A stretch of 64,000 nucleotides of DNA from Bradyrhizobium sp. Ash2021 (lineage in GTDB: Bacteria; Pseudomonadota; Alphaproteobacteria; Rhizobiales; Xanthobacteraceae). The DNA lies in contig NZ_CP100604.1 in NCBI RefSeq assembly GCF_031202265.1, positions 2,462,501-2,526,500 of the forward strand, given 5' to 3'. The notes beneath the pieces are model-generated. The model made no database searches, was not told the DNA's origin, and was given only the letters and a program-made list of their open reading frames with translations. Positions 1 to 8,026 of this stretch are shown here, in pieces. The stretch's first letter is position 1. Each line of letters opens with the position of its first letter. A program made the position numbers and the translations under genes.

Positions 1-71
1 CGAATGGCCTGGGACAGAAATATGATGATGAGCAGCGCAATCGCTGGATAGGTCAGATAATCGAGCATCAT
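1..71 (-). CDS. Slipin/SPFH-type membrane protein, N-terminal fragment
   Basis: Only the first ~24 residues are inside the window; they start MMLDYLTYPAIALLIIIF and form one hydrophobic N-terminal anchor. The start ATGATG overlaps the TGA of the upstream nfeD-like gene, so the two are translationally coupled. NfeD proteins are normally encoded next to a stomatin/slipin SPFH partner whose N-terminus is a single hydrophobic segment, which is why I call this slipin. The SPFH domain itself lies beyond the window edge, so the call rests on context and the anchor. Confidence 0.6.
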   Translation of the reverse strand, partial: MMLDYLTYPAIALLIIIFLSQAI

Positions 72-1480
72 GATGTACCTCCCTTGCCGGTCGGGGCGGG
101 CGGGCGCCGCACCATCAGCGTCAGATCGACGATGTTGGCGACTTCAACGACCTCGCCCGGCTTGAAGGTTTCGGTGCTGCGCGCTTGCCAGCGCTCGCCG
201 TGCGCAAAGACGTGACCTTCATTCTCGGACCAATCGAGGATCTCGGCAGACAGGCCTCGCATGGCTTGCGCGCCGACTCGTACTGGACCGCTGCGAGCGC
301 GTCGAAGCGCGCCGAGCACGACGAGAATAAAGCCGATGAACGTCGCCGTTACGATGGCGATGACCGACCACGACAGTCTGTAGCCGGGCGCTTCGACCCT
401 GAAGAGCATGACCGCTCCCAGCACAAAGGCGATGACCCCTCCGAGGCCCATCACGACGGACGGGTTGAAGGCCTCGATGGCGAGAAGCGCGATCCCTACC
501 AGCATCAAGGCGAGGCCGGTATAGTTGATCGGCAGCATATTGAGGGCGTAGAGGCCCAGCAGCAGGCAGATCGTGCCGACGACACCTGGGGCGACCGTGC
601 CGGGGGACATGAATTCAAAGATCAGCCCGTAGATGCCAACCATCAGGAGAATAAACGCGACGTTGGGATCGGTTATGACCGCCAGGAATCGGGAGATCGA
701 TCCGGGATCGATGGCTTCGATGACGGAGCCCTTTGTCACCAGGCGCTGCGTCTTGCCACCTGCAACCTCGACTACGCGACCGTCGACCAGCCTGAGCAGT
801 TCGGCCGGATCGCGTGCGATGAAGTCGATGACATTTGCCTGCAACGCGCCGTTGGCAGAGAGGGTGGCAGCCTCACGGACCGCCTTCTCGGCCCAGTCGG
901 CATTGCGGCCACGCAGTTCGGCGAGGCTACGGATGAAGGCGACGGCATCATTCGTCGCCTTCGCGGTCATGGCGTCCTTCGGCTCGGGCTGGCGGTCGTT
1001 ATCCTTCTTCTCTTTGCCCTCCTTGTCCGGGGCGCCGCCCGGCAGACCTGGTATCGGACCGCCAATCTGGACCGGGGTCGCTGCACCGATATTGGTACCC
1101 GGCGCCATGACCGCGATATGGGTCGCGTAAAGAATATAGGTACCGGCGCTCGCCGCGTGCGCTCCGGAGGGAGCGACGTAGCCGATGATGGGAACGGGGG
1201 AGGCGAGTACATCCGTGATGATCTCGCGCATACTGGTGTTGAGACCGCCCGGTGTGTTCATGCGCAGAATGACAATCTCGGCGCGTCGTTCGCCTGCCTT
1301 GGCCAAGGCGTCCTTCACGTAACTGGCCGTCGCTGGTCCGATCGCTCCGTCGATCGAAATAGTCAGTGCAAGACTGCCGCTCTCCTCCGCTAAACCGGGA
1401 AGGAGAGAGATAACCAGAGCGACGATCGCTATCGCCGCAACGAGGGCCGCCTTTACAGTACGCACGGCAAGGACTCCCAT
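68..1480 (-). CDS. nfeD: NfeD-family membrane serine protease (ClpP-class)
   Basis: 470 residues in the long NfeD layout. An N-terminal signal/anchor (about residues 8-30) leads into a ClpP-like protease domain (about 35-230) containing the MNTPGG and AASAGTYI motifs; the latter carries the expected catalytic serine. Several hydrophobic helices follow (about 265-395), then a C-terminal OB-fold (about 410-460). Long NfeD proteins cleave hydrophobic stretches of slipin-type SPFH proteins at the membrane, and the next gene downstream begins like a slipin and overlaps by ATGATG. A low-complexity charged insert (about residues 150-170) splits the protease domain. The ATG start at 1480 is followed directly by the signal peptide. 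The family is certain; the physiological substrate is not. Confidence 0.9.
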   Translation of the reverse strand: MGVLAVRTVKAALVAAIAIVALVISLLPGLAEESGSLALTISIDGAIGPATASYVKDALAKAGERRAEIVILRMNTPGGLNTSMREIITDVLASPVPIIGYVAPSGAHAASAGTYILYATHIAVMAPGTNIGAATPVQIGGPIPGLPGGAPDKEGKEKKDNDRQPEPKDAMTAKATNDAVAFIRSLAELRGRNADWAEKAVREAATLSANGALQANVIDFIARDPAELLRLVDGRVVEVAGGKTQRLVTKGSVIEAIDPGSISRFLAVITDPNVAFILLMVGIYGLIFEFMSPGTVAPGVVGTICLLLGLYALNMLPINYTGLALMLVGIALLAIEAFNPSVVMGLGGVIAFVLGAVMLFRVEAPGYRLSWSVIAIVTATFIGFILVVLGALRRARSGPVRVGAQAMRGLSAEILDWSENEGHVFAHGERWQARSTETFKPGEVVEVANIVDLTLMVRRPPAPTGKGGTS

Positions 1481-1611
1481 GCCGAAAATATGGGTTCCGC
1501 TCCCCGAACCTCAATGCCCCGTGGATAGGGATCAGGGATTCCTGTAGGCCGTTGTGCAATGCAATGGCTGGGCTGAAAGCCTCTTCTTGGGAGCACGCGC
1601 AAACAGGTGGT

Positions 1612-2712
1612 TCACGAGATCAGCTCAAGCTCGGACTTGAGTGCGACCAGGAAGCGAGCGGCTTCGCCGCCGGTCACGATGCGATGGTCGAAGGTGAGCG
1701 ACAACGGTAGCACACGCCTCACCGCAGGCTGGCCGCGATGCGCGACTGCTTGCTGGGAAATCCGCCCAGCTCCTATGATTGCCACCTGCGGTGGCACGAT
1801 GACCAGATTGGCAAACCTGCCTCCGATCATCCCGAAATTCGACAGTGTAATGGTCGCGCCGCGCAGCTCTTCAGGGGGTATCGAGCGCGCGATTGAGTCA
1901 GCCCGCAGGCGGTCGAGGCCGGCCCGCAAGTCCGATACGCTGCGCTCTGCGACATTGCGCAACACAGGAACGATGAGGCCGCCCTCAGTATCGACGGCGA
2001 TGCCGAGATCGACGCGCGCGATGAGGCGTCGTTCCCCCGTGCCGGAATTATACCAGGCATTGAGAACCGGTTCTGCCTTGCAGGCGGCAGCGATGGCCCG
2101 CACCAGGCGGATCGTCACGTCCTCGCCCGTCGGCCAATCGTCGATGTCGGCTTCGTCGGTTACGGTGGCGGGGACGATCTGCGCGTGGGCTGCTGTCATG
2201 CGTTGGGCCATCGCGCGCCGCATGCCTCGCAAGGGCTCGGCGCGGCCGGCTTGGGACATACTCTTCGCAGCCCGTTCAACATCGGTCCGTGTGATGGTGC
2301 CGCCGGGTCCCGTAGCCTCGACGCTCTCAAGATCAACATCAAGATTGCGCGCGAGCGCGCGCACGGCTGGAAACACCTGAGGCTGCTGCCCGATCGGCCG
2401 CTTGGAGGAGATTCCTGCCGCGGGTGGATGTTGGCCGCTGCCGAGTTCGCCGACAATTGTGCCAGTGTCCTGTTCGGCGTCTTCGGCAAATTCGACGAGC
2501 GGCATGCCGACCTTCACGATGTTTCCCTTGGCACCAAACACGTGGGCGATGCGTCCGCTCGATGGCGACGGTATTTCAACGACCGCCTTGTCGGTCTCGA
2601 CGGAAACCAGCGGCTGATCGGTGACGACGTGATCGCCTTCGTTGACATACCAGGTGACGATCTCCGCCTCTTCAAGACCTTCTCCCAGATCCGGCAGCAT
2701 GAACTGGCGCAT
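1612..2712 (-). CDS. 2-oxoacid dehydrogenase E2, dihydrolipoamide acyltransferase
   Basis: 366 residues from MRQFMLPDLGEG. Order: lipoyl domain (1-80) with lipoyl-lysine motif ETDKAVVEI; peripheral subunit-binding domain (about 115-150, VRALARNLDV and GPGGTITRTDV); catalytic domain to the end. The core motif reads DHRIVTGG, where classical E2 proteins have DHRxxDG, so the usual Asp is Thr; I recall the same form in a subset of E2-like proteins. It would transfer the acyl group to CoA in a pyruvate- or branched-chain-type complex. The start at 2712 is preferred to the in-frame ATG at 2748 because that one lies inside the E1-beta gene and adds no lipoyl-domain sequence. It lies 20 bp after the E1-beta stop. 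No E3 gene is nearby. Confidence 0.9.
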   Translation of the reverse strand: MRQFMLPDLGEGLEEAEIVTWYVNEGDHVVTDQPLVSVETDKAVVEIPSPSSGRIAHVFGAKGNIVKVGMPLVEFAEDAEQDTGTIVGELGSGQHPPAAGISSKRPIGQQPQVFPAVRALARNLDVDLESVEATGPGGTITRTDVERAAKSMSQAGRAEPLRGMRRAMAQRMTAAHAQIVPATVTDEADIDDWPTGEDVTIRLVRAIAAACKAEPVLNAWYNSGTGERRLIARVDLGIAVDTEGGLIVPVLRNVAERSVSDLRAGLDRLRADSIARSIPPEELRGATITLSNFGMIGGRFANLVIVPPQVAIIGAGRISQQAVAHRGQPAVRRVLPLSLTFDHRIVTGGEAARFLVALKSELELIS

Positions 2713-2732
2713 AGGACAAAGTCCGTTGAGAT

Positions 2733-3713
2733 TTAGCTGAACTGGCACACCTTGCGTGCCCCGGCGACGATGCGTTCGACCGAAGGCATATAGTATTGCT
2801 CGAGGCGTGCCATCGGGATGACGGTGTCATAGCCGGTGACGCGGGTTACAGGCGCGAGCAGCGAGGACAGGCCACGTTCGGCGATAAAGGCTGCAATCTC
2901 GGCCCCGAATCCGCCGGTGTGTGCCGCCTCGTGCACGATGACGCAACGTCCGGTCTTTGCGATCGAACCGAGCACCGTTCTTTCATCATAAGGCTTGAGT
3001 GTGGCAAGATCGATGACCTCGGCAGCGATGCCTTCGGCAGAGAGCGCTTCGGCCGCGGCCATGGTCTCTTTCAACGCCGCGCCCCAACCGATCAGCGTGA
3101 TGTCGCGACCTTCCCGCAGGACAAAGGCACGATCCAGCGGCAAGGCTTCGCCATCGTCCTGCACCTCGCCTTTTGCCGCGCGGTATAAGCGCGTTGGCTC
3201 CAGAAACACCACCGGATCGGGGTCGCGGATCGCGGCGAGCAGAAGTCCATAGGCGCGTTCCGGCGAAGAGGGGATGACGACGCGCAAGCCGGGAATATGG
3301 GCGAGCATCGCCTCGGTGCTTTCGGAATGATGCTCGGGCGCGCGAATTCCGGCCCCGTGCGGCGTGCGTAGAACCATCGGACAGGTGAGCCGTCCTTGGG
3401 TGCGATTACGCATTCGGGACGCGTGGTTCACCAGTTGATCCAGGCAGGGATAAATAAATCCCATAAACTGGATTTCGCCGACGGGCTTAAGCCCCTGCGC
3501 CGCCATGCCCACGCAGAGCCCGCTGATCAGGAGTTCAGCAAGCGGCGTATCGAGGACGCGCTCCGCTCCAAAGCGCTTCTGCAGGCCCGCGGTCGCGCGG
3601 AAGACGCCTCCGTTGACGCCAACGTCTTCGCCAAGCACGACCACATCGGGATCGTCCTCCATCGCGCGTCCGAGCGCCAGATTGACGGCTTCCACCAGCG
3701 TTACCTCAGGCAT
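2733..3713 (-). CDS. 2-oxoacid dehydrogenase E1 beta subunit
   Basis: 326 residues starting MPEVTLVEAVNLAL, the standard transketolase-like pyrimidine-binding start of E1 beta. LGEDVGVNGG and DTPLAE follow, then GAGIRAPEHHSES, and a C-terminal transketolase domain with VIDLATLKPYD and the VHEAAHTGGFGAE motif. With E1 alpha it performs thiamine-diphosphate-dependent decarboxylation of a 2-oxoacid and reductive acylation of the E2 lipoyl group. Its start ATG overlaps the E1-alpha stop by 8 bp, showing translational coupling. The sequence alone does not settle pyruvate versus branched-chain specificity. Confidence 0.92.
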   Translation of the reverse strand: MPEVTLVEAVNLALGRAMEDDPDVVVLGEDVGVNGGVFRATAGLQKRFGAERVLDTPLAELLISGLCVGMAAQGLKPVGEIQFMGFIYPCLDQLVNHASRMRNRTQGRLTCPMVLRTPHGAGIRAPEHHSESTEAMLAHIPGLRVVIPSSPERAYGLLLAAIRDPDPVVFLEPTRLYRAAKGEVQDDGEALPLDRAFVLREGRDITLIGWGAALKETMAAAEALSAEGIAAEVIDLATLKPYDERTVLGSIAKTGRCVIVHEAAHTGGFGAEIAAFIAERGLSSLLAPVTRVTGYDTVIPMARLEQYYMPSVERIVAGARKVCQFS

Positions 3714-4803
3714 CGTGCTCTCCCGCGAGTTCACGGCGCTGTGCGGCATAGACCTCGGGCAGATCGGCATAGAGGTGGTCGAACATGGTTTCCGGCCGGC
3801 GCGGCGCCGTTGCCAGATAGCGCTCGACCGCCGCCTCGACACGGTCATGGCACTCGGTGGCGAGCCGCTCTTCGTCTGCTTTGCCCCACATTTTTTGCCC
3901 AACAAGATAAGCCCTCAAGCGGGCAATCGGCTCTTCCTTCCAGTGAGCCTGGACTTCGTCAACCGAGCGATAGCGTGAAGCGTCATCGGAGGTTGTATGG
4001 TCTCCGAGCCGGTAAGTGACCGCCTCGATGAAATGGGGGCCTTTGCCGTCACGGGCTGCGGCAATGGCCTCTTCGGCAGCGGCGCGCATCGCCACCACGT
4101 CGTTGCCATCGACCTGCTCGCCGGTGAATCCAGCGGCGATAGCTTTCTGCGCCAGCGTTTCGGAACCGGTCTGCAGTCGCAACGGGACCGATATGGCCCA
4201 TTGATTGTTGGTGGCGACGAATACGACGGGCAATTTGTGCACGCCGGCAAAATTCATCGCTTCGTAGACGTCGCCTTTCGAGGTGGCGCCATCGCCGAAC
4301 AGGCACACGGCGACACGCGGCTCCTTGCGCAGCTTGAAGGCATAGGCGACGCCGGCGGCATGAGGCGCCTGAGATCCCACGGGAACGCAGAATGGAAAAT
4401 CGTGGAGCGGTCCGGAGAAACAATTGCCCCGTTCGTCCCCGCCCCAAAACAGAAGGATCTCTTCAAGCTTGACGCCGCGCCAAAGCAGCGCGCCATTGTC
4501 GCGATAGGAGGGCAACAGCACGTCTTCTTCCCGCATCGCAGCGGCTGTCCCAACCGATACCGCCTCCTGGCCGAGCGAAACGGCATAAGTCCCAAGCCGG
4601 CCGGTGCGCTGCAATGCAACAGCCTTCCTGTCAAAGACGCGCAGCAGCACCATGGCCCGGTAGAGCGCGATGAGCAGCTTGGCATCCGAGGCGAAGGCGG
4701 GGAGCGGCCGGATTATCGAGCCGTCTGGCGCAAGGTAATTGCGCTGGCGCACCTCAAAGCGCGCGATCACGGGGAGATCTTGGTTTACTCTTCGGCTGGC
4801 CAC
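3706..4803 (-). CDS. 2-oxoacid dehydrogenase E1 alpha subunit
   Basis: 365 residues with a GTG start; GGAG lies about ten bases upstream. The ThDP/Mg motif runs from GDGATSKGDVYEAMNF to ATNNQWAIS (GDG...NN). The phosphorylation-loop region RLGDHTTSDDASRY matches E1-alpha proteins of pyruvate and 2-oxoisovalerate dehydrogenases. First gene of the E1alpha-E1beta-E2 operon, with an 8-bp overlap into E1 beta. The N-terminal extension ending FEVRQRNYL resembles bacterial PdhA/BkdA-type proteins. Substrate is undetermined; without an E3 gene the operon presumably borrows a dihydrolipoamide dehydrogenase encoded elsewhere. Confidence 0.92.
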   Translation of the reverse strand: MASRRVNQDLPVIARFEVRQRNYLAPDGSIIRPLPAFASDAKLLIALYRAMVLLRVFDRKAVALQRTGRLGTYAVSLGQEAVSVGTAAAMREEDVLLPSYRDNGALLWRGVKLEEILLFWGGDERGNCFSGPLHDFPFCVPVGSQAPHAAGVAYAFKLRKEPRVAVCLFGDGATSKGDVYEAMNFAGVHKLPVVFVATNNQWAISVPLRLQTGSETLAQKAIAAGFTGEQVDGNDVVAMRAAAEEAIAAARDGKGPHFIEAVTYRLGDHTTSDDASRYRSVDEVQAHWKEEPIARLRAYLVGQKMWGKADEERLATECHDRVEAAVERYLATAPRRPETMFDHLYADLPEVYAAQRRELAGEHDA

Positions 4804-4991
4804 GCTCTCACTCCGGAGCGATTATGCCTTCTATAACTTATTCACTTGGTGTTTGTGCCGAGACGATGCAAGACCACGGCCGCGACGTAGACCCAAACTG
4901 TCATTTGTCTCTGCTCCAGAAGGGTCAGACGCTTACGAACTGATAACCGCTGCCCTGGCAATCCGGGCATTCATCCCGGGCGGGAAGGTGG

Positions 4992-5234
4992 TCAACTTCT
5001 ATCTGAACGCAAAAAAAGTGGCAGGTCGCCGGCTTCTTCATTGGCCGGAAAGCCCGTATCAGGTTCGGGAATTTTGTATGTCTTACGTTCCAGGCGCGCC
5101 CATTGCGTCGCCTGGCGATAGTCACGGCAGCGGAGAATCATTTCCTGGTCCCGAACGACAACCACTACGTCGCAGATCGGAGAATCCGGATAACTTCGGA
5201 TCGTAACTGCCGGCGGAGCGTATTTGCCGGTCAT
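4992..5234 (-). CDS. Small conserved-looking cytoplasmic protein, unknown function
   Basis: 80 residues (MTGKYAPPAVTIRSY...). It has no signal peptide or membrane segment, and an even mix of charged and hydrophobic residues with a VVVVVRDQEMILRC core strand. It resembles small hypothetical proteins I associate with Bradyrhizobium. The ATG at 5234 has only a weak GGAA upstream. A second minus-strand frame (4925-5125), ending with a CPDCQGSG zinc-knuckle-like tail, overlaps it; only one of the two is likely real, and this one has the more protein-like composition. Confidence 0.5.
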   Translation of the reverse strand: MTGKYAPPAVTIRSYPDSPICDVVVVVRDQEMILRCRDYRQATQWARLERKTYKIPEPDTGFPANEEAGDLPLFLRSDRS

Positions 5235-5456
5235 CGCAACATCTTTCCTTGCCCGAAAGCATTTCCCGGCTGGATGACACGGGGCTGTAACAGCCGGGCA
5301 CCTTCACGGAACGCGGTCCCTGAGTTATCGACTCAAACTAGCCTGAGAAGATTCGTTCCACCCGCCAGGGCGCAATTAGCCTAGAGTTTTGTCGGCTGCT
5401 GGTCTCAGGACGCATTGGCGTTGGGGCAGACCATGCCCCATCCGCGCCATTTGGGC

Positions 5457-5477
5457 GCATCCGGACGAGGAGAGGTG
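5457..5477 (+). repeat. 21-bp direct repeat, copy 1
   Basis: The 21 bases beginning GCATCCGGACGAGGAG are identical to those at 6094-6114. This copy lies 180 bp upstream of the exported-protein gene at 5636; the other lies about 100 bp upstream of the gene at 6212. Exact identity in two intergenic regions suggests a shared upstream element or a small dispersed repeat. Confidence 0.7.
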
Positions 5478-5576
5478 ACGGCGCCGGTTCACGCCGGCCG
5501 ATCTTGCACGGTTGATCAGGGGAGGCCGCGCTCCGCTTACGCCGCGCTACTCCCGACAAGCCTCGATTGCCGCAGT

Positions 5577-5601
5577 GGAACCCTCAGCGTTCGTGCCCGT
5601 T
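5577..5601 (+). promoter_or_regulatory. Candidate EcfG (general stress) promoter
   Basis: GGAAC at 5577-5581, 16 bases, then CGTT at 5598-5601. This matches the general-stress sigma EcfG/RpoE-like consensus of alphaproteobacteria (GGAAC-N16/17-CGTT). It ends 34 bp before the start codon of the exported protein, with the Shine-Dalgarno in between, which is good promoter geometry. About one such match is expected by chance on two strands of 64 kb, so placement is the main support. Confidence 0.45.
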
Positions 5602-5635
5602 ACACCTCCAAATCAAGCGCAAGGAGGAGTCTCAC

Positions 5636-5953
5636 ATGATGAAGATCACTCTTGCCGTGGCGGCAGCGGCAGTTGTGCTGACAACTGCCCCGCTCGCCAC
5701 TCCGGCCAAGGCCCAAGGCCTCAAGATGGCCCAAGGCGTCGATGTTCAGGTCGGGCGGGACCGCGACGACCGCTACAATCGCGACGACCGCTACAATAGG
5801 GACCGTCGCCGGGGGTACGACTCCGACACCACAGTTGGCGTCGGCCCAGGTGGCGTCACCGTCGGCCCACAACAGCGCTGCCACATGGAGACAACGACGA
5901 TTGAACGGGACGACGGCCGCAGGATCACGCGTAGGGAGCGTCGCTGCGACTAA
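5636..5953 (+). CDS. Small exported protein with RDDRYN repeats
   Basis: 105 residues. AAGGAGGAG at 5620-5628 fixes the ATG at 5636. A typical Sec signal peptide (about 1-24, ending ATPAKA) is followed by two near-identical DDRYNRD units and Arg/Asp-rich sequence. A glycine/valine segment (VGVGPGGVTVGP) and a C-terminal section with two cysteines and many Arg (RITRRERRC) complete it. It is predicted to be periplasmic or secreted; no enzymatic motif is visible. A possible EcfG promoter lies directly upstream, suggesting stress induction. No function is claimed. Confidence 0.8.
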   Translation: MMKITLAVAAAAVVLTTAPLATPAKAQGLKMAQGVDVQVGRDRDDRYNRDDRYNRDRRRGYDSDTTVGVGPGGVTVGPQQRCHMETTTIERDDGRRITRRERRCD

Positions 5954-6093
5954 AAGGCGAGCAACAAAGAATTCGCCGCCGATCCGGTGCCGCGAGGCGA
6001 GGGCGAGGGGGATTCGATTTGTCCGCCATCGCCTTCGGACACCGCGTCTTAAATCCAACGCGAAACGCCGCAGGTTTTGAGAGATTTTTGGGG

Positions 6094-6114
6094 GCATCCG
6101 GACGAGGAGAGGTG
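6094..6114 (+). repeat. 21-bp direct repeat, copy 2
   Basis: Identical to 5457-5477. It lies in the gap between the exported-protein gene and the MCDYSLH gene, about 100 bp before the ATG at 6212. Confidence 0.7.
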
Positions 6115-6211
6115 CGCGAGCGGCGCCCCTGGGTTTTTTCCGGCGGTATCGCAACCAAATCGGTTTGCGAAGGTTCGTGAGTTGGGGTGACGGTCTATAG
6201 GAGGCGCATCC

Positions 6212-6622
6212 ATGTGCGATTATAGCTTACATGCGGTCGCGACCCGTCCCGCTGAGGTCGCGGAAACCTTGGTCTCGACCAACTTTTCTACAGGGACTGG
6301 CGGCTTTGCGAGCCCGGACGATCCGAAAGTCGCGGTCTGCCTTCGTCCCGGGACCGAGATCGCATTCGAGAATGAGGTTGGAACTGGCGGCATGATGTTT
6401 CGCAAGAGCGTCGGCGATCGATTGGCGCGGTTTCGCCAAATAGCCCTCGACAAGCCATACCGACATCATGACGCGCTAGAATTCTCAAACGGTGCAATCG
6501 TTCTAGTCACCGACCTCACTGTCGGGCAAAGGGCTACGGTACTACAATTGCCTGCAAGCCCGATCGAGGAAAAGCCTCAGGTGCCCCAACCTGCAGCTCG
6601 GTATGAGACCGCCGACGTGTGA
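6212..6622 (+). CDS. MCDYSLH-family small protein, copy 1 (unknown function)
   Basis: 136 residues, preceded by a strong AGGAGG. It shares MCDYSLHA, the RPAxVxETLV stretch, a CLxPGTExAFExxV core, RHHDAxEFxxG and a VxGQRATVLQLP segment with the protein at 9849, so the two are paralogues. No signal peptide, membrane helix or known catalytic motif. The repeated His and acidic residues of RHHDALEF could bind a metal, which is speculation. I recognise the family as common in Bradyrhizobium but know no assigned role. Confidence 0.8.
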   Translation: MCDYSLHAVATRPAEVAETLVSTNFSTGTGGFASPDDPKVAVCLRPGTEIAFENEVGTGGMMFRKSVGDRLARFRQIALDKPYRHHDALEFSNGAIVLVTDLTVGQRATVLQLPASPIEEKPQVPQPAARYETADV

Positions 6623-6675
6623 TGGGCCTTTCGCCGCCGACTGAGACCCCGCCGGATCGGCGGCGGGGTGGTCAG

Positions 6676-6858
6676 TCATTCGGCATCCCTAGCTGGACAG
6701 GCGATGAATCGATATCGAGGAACCCAAGCGGAGTTCCAATTCTCGATAGTTTCACCGCACACGGCGCATTCAAAGCTGCTGATCTCGCGTGCCTCTGCAA
6801 TGTGTTCGCTGCGGTCATAAACTGCGCCGCACTTACAAGTTCGATGGGTACCGATCAT
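6676..6858 (-). CDS. Small zinc-ribbon protein
   Basis: 60 residues with CKCGAVYD near the N-terminus and CAVCGETI about 23 residues later, a four-cysteine zinc-ribbon spacing, followed by the tail ENWNSAWVPRYRFI. Such one-domain ribbons are frequent small hypothetical proteins in Bradyrhizobium. It is antisense to, and 53 bp beyond, the end of the MCDYSLH gene. Nucleic-acid or protein binding is the only family-level suggestion. Confidence 0.6.
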   Translation of the reverse strand: MIGTHRTCKCGAVYDRSEHIAEAREISSFECAVCGETIENWNSAWVPRYRFIACPARDAE

Positions 6859-7418
6859 CGGACATCATCCCCGCCACGTTCAAACTGAAACGGCCCAGCG
6901 CGGACGCCACTGAGGCCGCTTGTGTCGGAACTCCCGACTGGGGAGGGGGGTGGTCTGCCAGCCGAGGTTCTTGCACTCGGGTGGATAAAGTCAAATTGCT
7001 AAGTCACGAATGGTTCCAACAATCCCGATGATTCTCTCTTGAACCTTGGCACGATCTGCGCCGACAAAACCCTGCTGGGATTTGAGGGCAGCTTGAAATA
7101 CGTAACGCCACCAAGCGAAGATACACCGCTTGGTGGCGTTGTGCGTTTCAGTGGCCCGAACCGCGCAGCCCATCGCCGCTCAAACCTTCTTTGAATGTGA
7201 AGAGGGAATACCGCTCATAGCCAAAGCTTCGCGTTCGTGGCCGCCCCGGTCTCAAAGGCCTCAACGCGGTCGGTCCTTTTAAGGTCCGCCGCAAATGGAG
7301 CTGTCTCTTCGAAAAAATCGCAGAAAGAGGCCACCAACTGAGGTGGCCCTAGTTATAATTTTCGACGGGATTTGGGACTAGTAAGGGGAGATGTTGGTTT
7401 GAATGGTGTTTATAGAGA
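6859..7418. other. 560 bp without a convincing gene
   Basis: Open frames here are short and lack ribosome sites. A 60-codon minus-strand frame (6991-7173) spans the hairpin at 7104-7140 and is not believed. The right half (7200-7418) shows nothing recognisable. Confidence 0.5.
7104..7140. terminator. Strong 14-bp perfect hairpin
   Basis: Arms 7104-7117 (AACGCCACCAAGCG) and 7127-7140 are perfect reverse complements around a nine-base loop. There is no T tract on either side, so it is a stable structure of uncertain role: a factor-assisted terminator, a processing site or a relic of a repeat. Confidence 0.5.
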
Positions 7419-7823
7419 ATGGCGAAATCCTCGAAACTGGTGGCTGCGAAACGCGGACGGGTGCTGCTCGTAAGACGAAAGCGCGATGGACTTTGGATGT
7501 TTCCCGGAGGGCGCAAACGCGCGCGAGAAAGCGACAAGGATTGCCTGCGCCGGGAGATCAAAGAAGAGCTTCCGAAACTCAAGCTTGGAAGTCTCAGGCT
7601 TTGGAAGGATGTTAGAACCAGGAACCGCCGTTCGGGTCGGAAAATGAGTGACGCGATCTTCGTCGCAGCAAAAGCGTCCGGTCGCCTGACAATCGGCGAC
7701 AAAAAAGAAATCGATAGGGCAATCTGGCGCAGGCCACGCGGCATTCGTCTGACGCCAACGTCGCGCTACATCAGGGATAAACTCTTCCCAAAATCAAATT
7801 TGGCCGCTGCGTATTCAAATTAG
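7419..7823 (+). CDS. NUDIX-fold hydrolase-like protein
   Basis: 134 very basic residues. The NUDIX box G-x5-E-x7-RE-x2-EE is complete (GRKRARE ... RREIKEEL), but the final Gly of the consensus (GX5EX7REUXEEXGU) is Pro. The preceding LWMFPGGRKR strand-turn matches the family. NUDIX enzymes cleave nucleoside diphosphates linked to another moiety; the substrate cannot be read here. The start ATG at 7419 has only a weak GAG upstream. No neighbour suggests a pathway. Confidence 0.75.
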   Translation: MAKSSKLVAAKRGRVLLVRRKRDGLWMFPGGRKRARESDKDCLRREIKEELPKLKLGSLRLWKDVRTRNRRSGRKMSDAIFVAAKASGRLTIGDKKEIDRAIWRRPRGIRLTPTSRYIRDKLFPKSNLAAAYSN

Positions 7824-7867
7824 GCCATTAGGGGTCGAAACAGGCCAGTACCGAAAGGGGATGGATT

Positions 7868-8026
7868 CTAAGTGTCGCAGAAAGCGCTCCAGAGGCCGAT
7901 CGCTAAAGGGATGAGAGCGACGCAAATCCATAAAGCAGGCGCGCTGTAGCTTAGGCCGGCAATAAGGATCCAAACACCGAAGCCGACGATTAAGGCTGAG
8001 ATCGCATAGGCGACCGCTTTGTCCAT
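7868..8026 (-). CDS. 52-residue two-helix membrane protein
   Basis: MDKAVAYAISALIVGFGVW leads into a first helix (about 6-25), a short SYSAP turn and a second helix (about 31-46, ending ALIPLAIGLW), then FCDT-stop. Almost every residue is hydrophobic and the frame is clean across its whole length, typical of a real inner-membrane miniprotein. ATG at 8026; GGATCGAGT just upstream gives a weak ribosome site. No known family is claimed. Confidence 0.6.
   Translation of the reverse strand: MDKAVAYAISALIVGFGVWILIAGLSYSAPALWICVALIPLAIGLWSAFCDT

Noticed and set aside
185..1393. 402-codon open frame opposite the NfeD gene
   Set aside because: It mirrors the real gene on the other strand, is rich in His/Asp/Arg and has no motif; a typical GC-rich shadow frame.
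6991..7173. 60-codon minus-strand frame
   Set aside because: It spans the perfect hairpin at 7104-7140, which constrains both strands, and has no start signal.
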